This document shows positions 59,701 through 64,000 of a stretch of DNA of 64,000 nucleotides, piece by piece. The DNA comes from Nymphaea colorata. Taxonomy: Eukaryota; Streptophyta; Magnoliopsida; Nymphaeales; Nymphaeaceae. The position numbers and the translations under genes are program-made. The stretch covers positions 22,412,742 to 22,476,741 of the forward strand of contig NC_045141.1 in the NCBI RefSeq assembly GCF_008831285.2, given 5' to 3'. How positions within the stretch are numbered: position 1 is the first letter of the stretch; each line of letters starts with the position of its first letter. The notes under the pieces were generated by a model. That model did not search any database. It saw nothing but the letters and a program-made list of their open reading frames with translations, and was not told the origin of the DNA.

Positions 59701-62700
59701 CCTGAAGAATATAGCCAAAATAAAGAAACAATTTAAACAAAAGCAACAATTATTTACACCCTAAATTTCCACAAAAATATTCCACACAGATTTCATAACT
59801 GCTGCATGAGAAACATTATTCACTTGCATGAGTTGGAGGCTCTAACAATTTTCTGACATGATGGAAGGAAGCCGACCAACTCCTAACATGCTGCCCACAT
59901 CATGTTTGTAAAGGCACCGAAAGCTACAGACAATATTTAGATAAAAGACAGTTGCACGATTATGCAGATGGGTCTTGGTAGAAAAGAATGCAAGACTACC
60001 ATTGTTGTACATCTGCATAATCAGATAAGCACCAAAGGACTTTGGGCATCAAAGAACGACAATTGCCATGTTGCCACAACAATGAATAAGTTTATCATAT
60101 TCCCTGATACCCAAAAATGCAACATTTGCTAAATGAATCAAGACTGTGAAACAAGTCAAGCTTTATCAACTCTATAACACTTTCCATCAGTGTGCACATT
60201 TGTGTCTTACAAGCTAGTTGTCCAATGGATGGAAGGACGAAGGTCATGACTACTAACCAACAAAATGGACACGCTGAAAAACATATGTCAATGTTTAGGA
60301 TTTTAAATGGTCAATCAGTAAGAGGTAAGCAGAAAGCTAGACAATACCGCAACAAATTGTTGGTACAAAAACTAACAGCTTCGAACAAGGGCCAATATCT
60401 AGGATTACACCTCAATGAACATGACCCTCACCTAGTTCCATATGGGAGAGTTGGTAAAGCATCTCCTTGGATGACAATATGCATCTAGAACTATGGCTAA
60501 CCAACCAAACAGTTCAGGTGAACTGAACAGTATGTGCAGTGAGGTAAATACTCAATTACCAGAAGCCACATAACTTACCAATGGACCGAGCCATTGGTAC
60601 GAAATATTCCAGAGATCAGAAAGTTAAAACCCTTAAATAGAACAAACAATTATTGCCAAAATATAATGTATAGATTGACTGAAATAATTATTAGTCTAAG
60701 CAATGGACAATTTTAACAGAATGCACGTGCATGTGTGTGTGTGTGTGAGTGAGAGAGAGAGAGACTGAGACAGAGAGATACCAGTTTGAATGGTTCTGAC
60801 AGTGTTTCCACTGTGGTGTATGCTAAATAAAGAAGAGCACTTTTATAGAACTCAGCAAACTCTTGGCGAGATTTGTGGTACTGCGATGAAATCCAATAAA
60901 AGCTTGCATAAACTGAAGGATCGATATCAGTCATGCTGTCCAAAGTGCTCTTCCCTTCGTCAAGAAGTTTCTTACATTCCTTCTGATCTCCTTGTTCAAG
61001 CTTAAATGCAGCTATCTGCATCCTCACATACAAAATTGGTTCCTCTATCCTCATTTCTCTAGTACTACGAAGCTTCTCAATCACTGTCTGAAGGTAGCTA
61101 ATTGCAGCTTCTTTCTCAGAATACTGACGTGAAACTATTACAGCAAAATGTGCAAGTTTAAGCAGATTAATTTTCATCTCAAAGTCAGTTATGAAATTCT
61201 CATACAGCTGTATAAGGCGATCACCAGCCTGCAAAAAATGACAGGACATAATCTATAAGTCTAACACAAGCTGTGTCACTTTCATAAATAACCAACAGAA
61301 CAAAAGTAGTGCAAAAGAATGGAGAAGAGATAGAATGTTAAATATACATACATATACACAACTGAATAAATGAATCTCTAAAAGCAATCAAGTTTCTTCA
61401 CATTGATTTGTTTCTTTGTGTGTGTGTGTGTGTGTGGGTGGGGGGTTGACTAAGACACATGCATAGTCATATGTATGGACCACTGTCACATATATCGTTT
61501 TCGGGTATTAAATGGCGATGTTTTCTCAAGTATCATACGGCACAGTTGGAAACGAAAGATCCTAAATAACATGTGAAATGTGAAAATAAAAATCTGCCAA
61601 TTGAAAATGCAAAAAAAAAAACACAAAAAAAAATAAAAAAACAAAGGAACAAAAAATGTGAAAGAACTTGGTTTTTCGTGACACTGGTATGGACTGCCTT
61701 TGAATCGTTAAAAGAAACCAAATTTCTTCACTTCATAAAAAAAAGGAGAAAAGAACTATGAAATATGATTATTCACATGTCAGCACCAATTTCACATTTC
61801 TTTTTATAAAGAGAGGGGTGGACCTTGAAGGAAGGTTTTGGATAATTTGACAGCTGATCATCAACCCAGCACTCAGAAAGGTCTGGGATGATTTCACAGC
61901 CAAGCATTAAGCAATCCAAAAGAAAGGAAAAAATAACCACCAATATGCTATATTAATTGCAAAAATTGACAACAAAATGAAGCATTTTTTTAGTGGAAAG
62001 CATATTATCGACTTATAACAACAACAGAATCAAAATGCATGGCAAGTTAGCAACACTTATATATTAAATATTGCATAACATGATAAGAACCATGATTGAC
62101 AGCTTGTTCTCCATTCCTCCTGCACTGCAGCATATTAAATATTGCATAACATGATTGACAGCTTGTTCTTCATTCCTCCTAAACTGCAGCATCCTGTCTC
62201 ACTATTCATTTTAGGCATATATCACATATTATCACTGATTTTTATCAGTGAAAAATTATACCACATAGGAAATATACTTTTGCAGTTTTTCCCTGTTCTC
62301 TCCATCAGTTCTCAATGCCTAGCAACTATGCATATCACTTGCTCCAAATTAGCTCACCATTGGTACTAATACTGCCAAATAGAACATTTCCTTGCAGCAT
62401 TCGGATTAGCAGTACTAGAAAATGGAAGCATCGGACATGATAAAAAATGTTGAGCACATCCCCCATTCCATGAGTAGACACAGTGCAGCTTTAATGCAAC
62501 TAAACGGTATGAAAGACAGAAAGAAGACGTTCAAGCTTTCAAACTTGTCCCATCGTTGAAAGTCAAGGGTCATGTCGACTTGCTTTTGACTGTGAAAAGG
62601 AGACCTCGCTTCTGCTCCCCATAGGCAAGATAGAGGGAGTGAAGTCATGCTCTTAGCTACCTTCCTTTGCCTATTGCTGATGCTTGCTTTGCTTTTCTTT

Positions 62701-63811
62701 GTTAACTGAGAAAACTGACACTGACTGCATGCAACAGATCATATCCTAATTAGGTCCGAGATCCTAATTATACGCTGCCCCATTTGTCACAATCATGAAA
62801 GGATCTGATGTTGGTGCGGTCATACACAAAACTGCCATTTACTCAAACCTGCCATTGACCTAAAGGTGAGCTCAATGAGCTCATAACCATAAGCCTCCAA
62901 CTTCCTTTTCCGCATCAAAAAACTTCCCAAAATCTTGAGCCAAAAATCAAATATGGTGTCAGACCAACAACATCACATCTCTCGCAAAGCAAAAAAAGAT
63001 CAAAGGCACGCTTGCTTCCAGATGTTCTCGGAAAGATCACACAGCCAACAACCCAGTCGATAAAGCATATTGACGTCCTTCATATTTCAACCGTTCTTCC
63101 CGAAGGAAACGTATCCTTGAAATATCTCTAAGTACTTCAAAAACATTAGTCAAGATCTTCTACAGAGGTAGCTGAAGTGGACAACTAATTCATACATCGC
63201 AAAACAACTATTGCCTTGAACGAGAAAAGAAGCTAGACAACACCAACCGCATTCAAAACCAGCATCCACTTCAACCACCAAACTCGCAGACCGCGTTATA
63301 CCCGAAATACTCAACAGAAGCCAGTTTTCGCGGACCAAAAAACGCACTATCATGTTCTTATACGGTTCAGTTAAATCCTAACTATCACCCTCGGACACGA
63401 TTTCTTTAACGTCTGATCAAAATGATCACCATTAAACGATCGCAACCTACCGTCTGTTAATGAAATTACCGACAAACTCCACATCGAAACCCTAAACGCC
63501 CAGTTCCAGAAAATACTGCCTATCAAGACAACGCAGAAAGACAAACTCGGATCTTATACGAGAAACAAAAAAGCAAAAAACCTAATTGCGCAGCCAAACC
63601 TACTCCCAGTGATGAAAATAACAACTGCAAAAGGAGATGGGAAGCGGGGGTTTCAGTTCACCTGGAGAACCGCTAGGGCGACGAACTGCTCGAGCTTGAC
63701 TGTCAGCTGGTGCCACAGCTTCTTCCGGTACAGATCGGCGAGGGAGTTGTACCATTCGGCAAGCTCCGGCTGGTCGGAGCTCGCCGTCTCCAGGTACTTT
63801 AGCGCCGCCAT
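56734..63811 (-). CDS. RPN9: 26S proteasome non-ATPase regulatory subunit 13 (RPN9)
   Basis: Six coding exons on the minus strand: 63662-63811, 60782-61228, 59484-59564, 58140-58336, 57612-57711 and 56734-56919, giving 386 residues, the family's usual length. The protein starts MAALKYLETASS and keeps EWYNSLADLYRKKLWHQL, an alpha-solenoid region (KINLLKLAHFAVIVSRQYSE), then the C-terminal PCI winged helix (LSVIAQRTRLSIEDVEHLLM) and the conserved end VEAETPDLVAA. RPN9 is a lid subunit that helps anchor RPN10 and assemble the lid. Every block matches plant RPN9, and all splice phases agree. A longer frame starting at 63845 overlaps the first exon in another phase and is not the gene. Introns one and two are long (about 2.4 and 1.2 kb). 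Confidence 0.97.
60733..60779. repeat. (GT)n/(GA)n microsatellite next to an RPN9 splice donor
   Basis: GT repeats pass into GA repeats within the first 50 bases of RPN9 intron two, just after its splice donor at 60781. On the gene strand this is a CT/CA-rich tract. A second GT run is at 61418-61435 in intron one. Confidence 0.9.
62061..62190. repeat. Tandem duplication in RPN9 intron 1, period about 71 bases
   Basis: The unit atattaaatattgcataac, then atgattgacagcttgttct and cattcctcc...ctgcagc, occurs twice. The first copy carries an extra 12-base insert (taagaaccatga) that itself repeats the neighbouring atga. It lies in an intron, so no coding effect is expected. Confidence 0.85.
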
Positions 63812-64000
63812 CGATTGGGGTCTTTCCAGCAAAATGCCCCTTCAACGTCAGGCGTTCCTGATTATTGTAGTATCTCCAAGAACCGGAAAAGATCGATCTG
63901 CAGACCCCCTCTCTCTCTCTCCCTCGCTGTTGCTTCCGGCTGCGGGAAAGGACAGGTCGGGAGGGAGGGGCTTTTTGTATTTCCCTTCTTTTCCTTTCGC
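63812..64000 (-). promoter_or_regulatory. 5' leader / promoter side of RPN9
   Basis: GC-rich sequence with a CT/GA tract near 63907-63925, directly upstream of the RPN9 start. It probably contains the 5' UTR and part of the core promoter, cut by the window edge. I see no TATA box, in keeping with many housekeeping genes. Confidence 0.4.

Noticed and set aside
1-64000. Search for CRISPR arrays, operons, riboswitches and virus-like elements
   Set aside because: No regularly spaced repeats, no clustered same-strand co-transcribed genes, and no recognisable reverse transcriptase, capsid or LTR pair; this is ordinary plant nuclear sequence.

Overview
This is nuclear DNA from a flowering plant. 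The evidence is GT-AG spliced genes, plant-only families (extra-large G protein, XTH, fasciclin-like arabinogalactan protein, FAR1-related, TOM1-LIKE), AT-rich introns and spacers, CT/GA- and AT-rich microsatellites, and small non-autonomous DNA transposons. I cannot name the lineage from sequence alone. I found no organellar DNA, tRNA or rRNA genes, CRISPR array, operon, or recognisable virus-like or LTR element.

Layout. From left to right there are: a gene-poor edge (1-3325); an RBM34/Nop12-type nucleolar RNA-binding protein (minus, 3326-6903, six exons, one GC-AG intron); a spacer holding a stranded piece of a poly(A)-binding-protein MLLE domain (about 9640-9890, minus); a FAR1-related transposase-derived factor with two zinc knuckles (minus, 11089-13893); a compound microsatellite and a GC-rich candidate leader (14700-15913); a TPR-like protein (minus, 17899-19215); about 8.5 kb of gene-poor sequence with MITEs, a GAGCTCGA-rich repeat family, a possible SINE and a 23-base C run; a group III xyloglucan endotransglucosylase/hydrolase (plus, 27820-32558); an intronless CAF1-like protein whose catalytic residues are partly lost (minus, 34825-35619); a TOM1-LIKE ubiquitin-sorting protein (minus, 37195-41591); a fasciclin-like arabinogalactan protein (plus, 44013-44717); about 5 kb without a recognisable gene; an XLG3-type extra-large G protein (plus, 50638-55679); and 26S proteasome subunit RPN9 (minus, 56734-63811), which is complete, with its start 190 bases from the right edge.

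The genes are a typical plant mixture, not a pathway: ribosome biogenesis, transcription, cell-wall remodelling (XTH and FLA), mRNA-decay relatives (the CAF1-like protein and the MLLE relic), ubiquitin-dependent sorting and degradation (TOL and RPN9), and G-protein signalling. Exon models were built by hand from splice sites and phase. Every multi-exon gene closes in frame, but UTRs and transcription starts are inferred. The most unusual items are the CAF1-like protein lacking three of five catalytic residues, the FAR1-related protein with an altered CX2H motif, two CCHC knuckles and a 45-base in-frame duplication, and the orphan MLLE fragment. I saw no convincing new multi-gene system.
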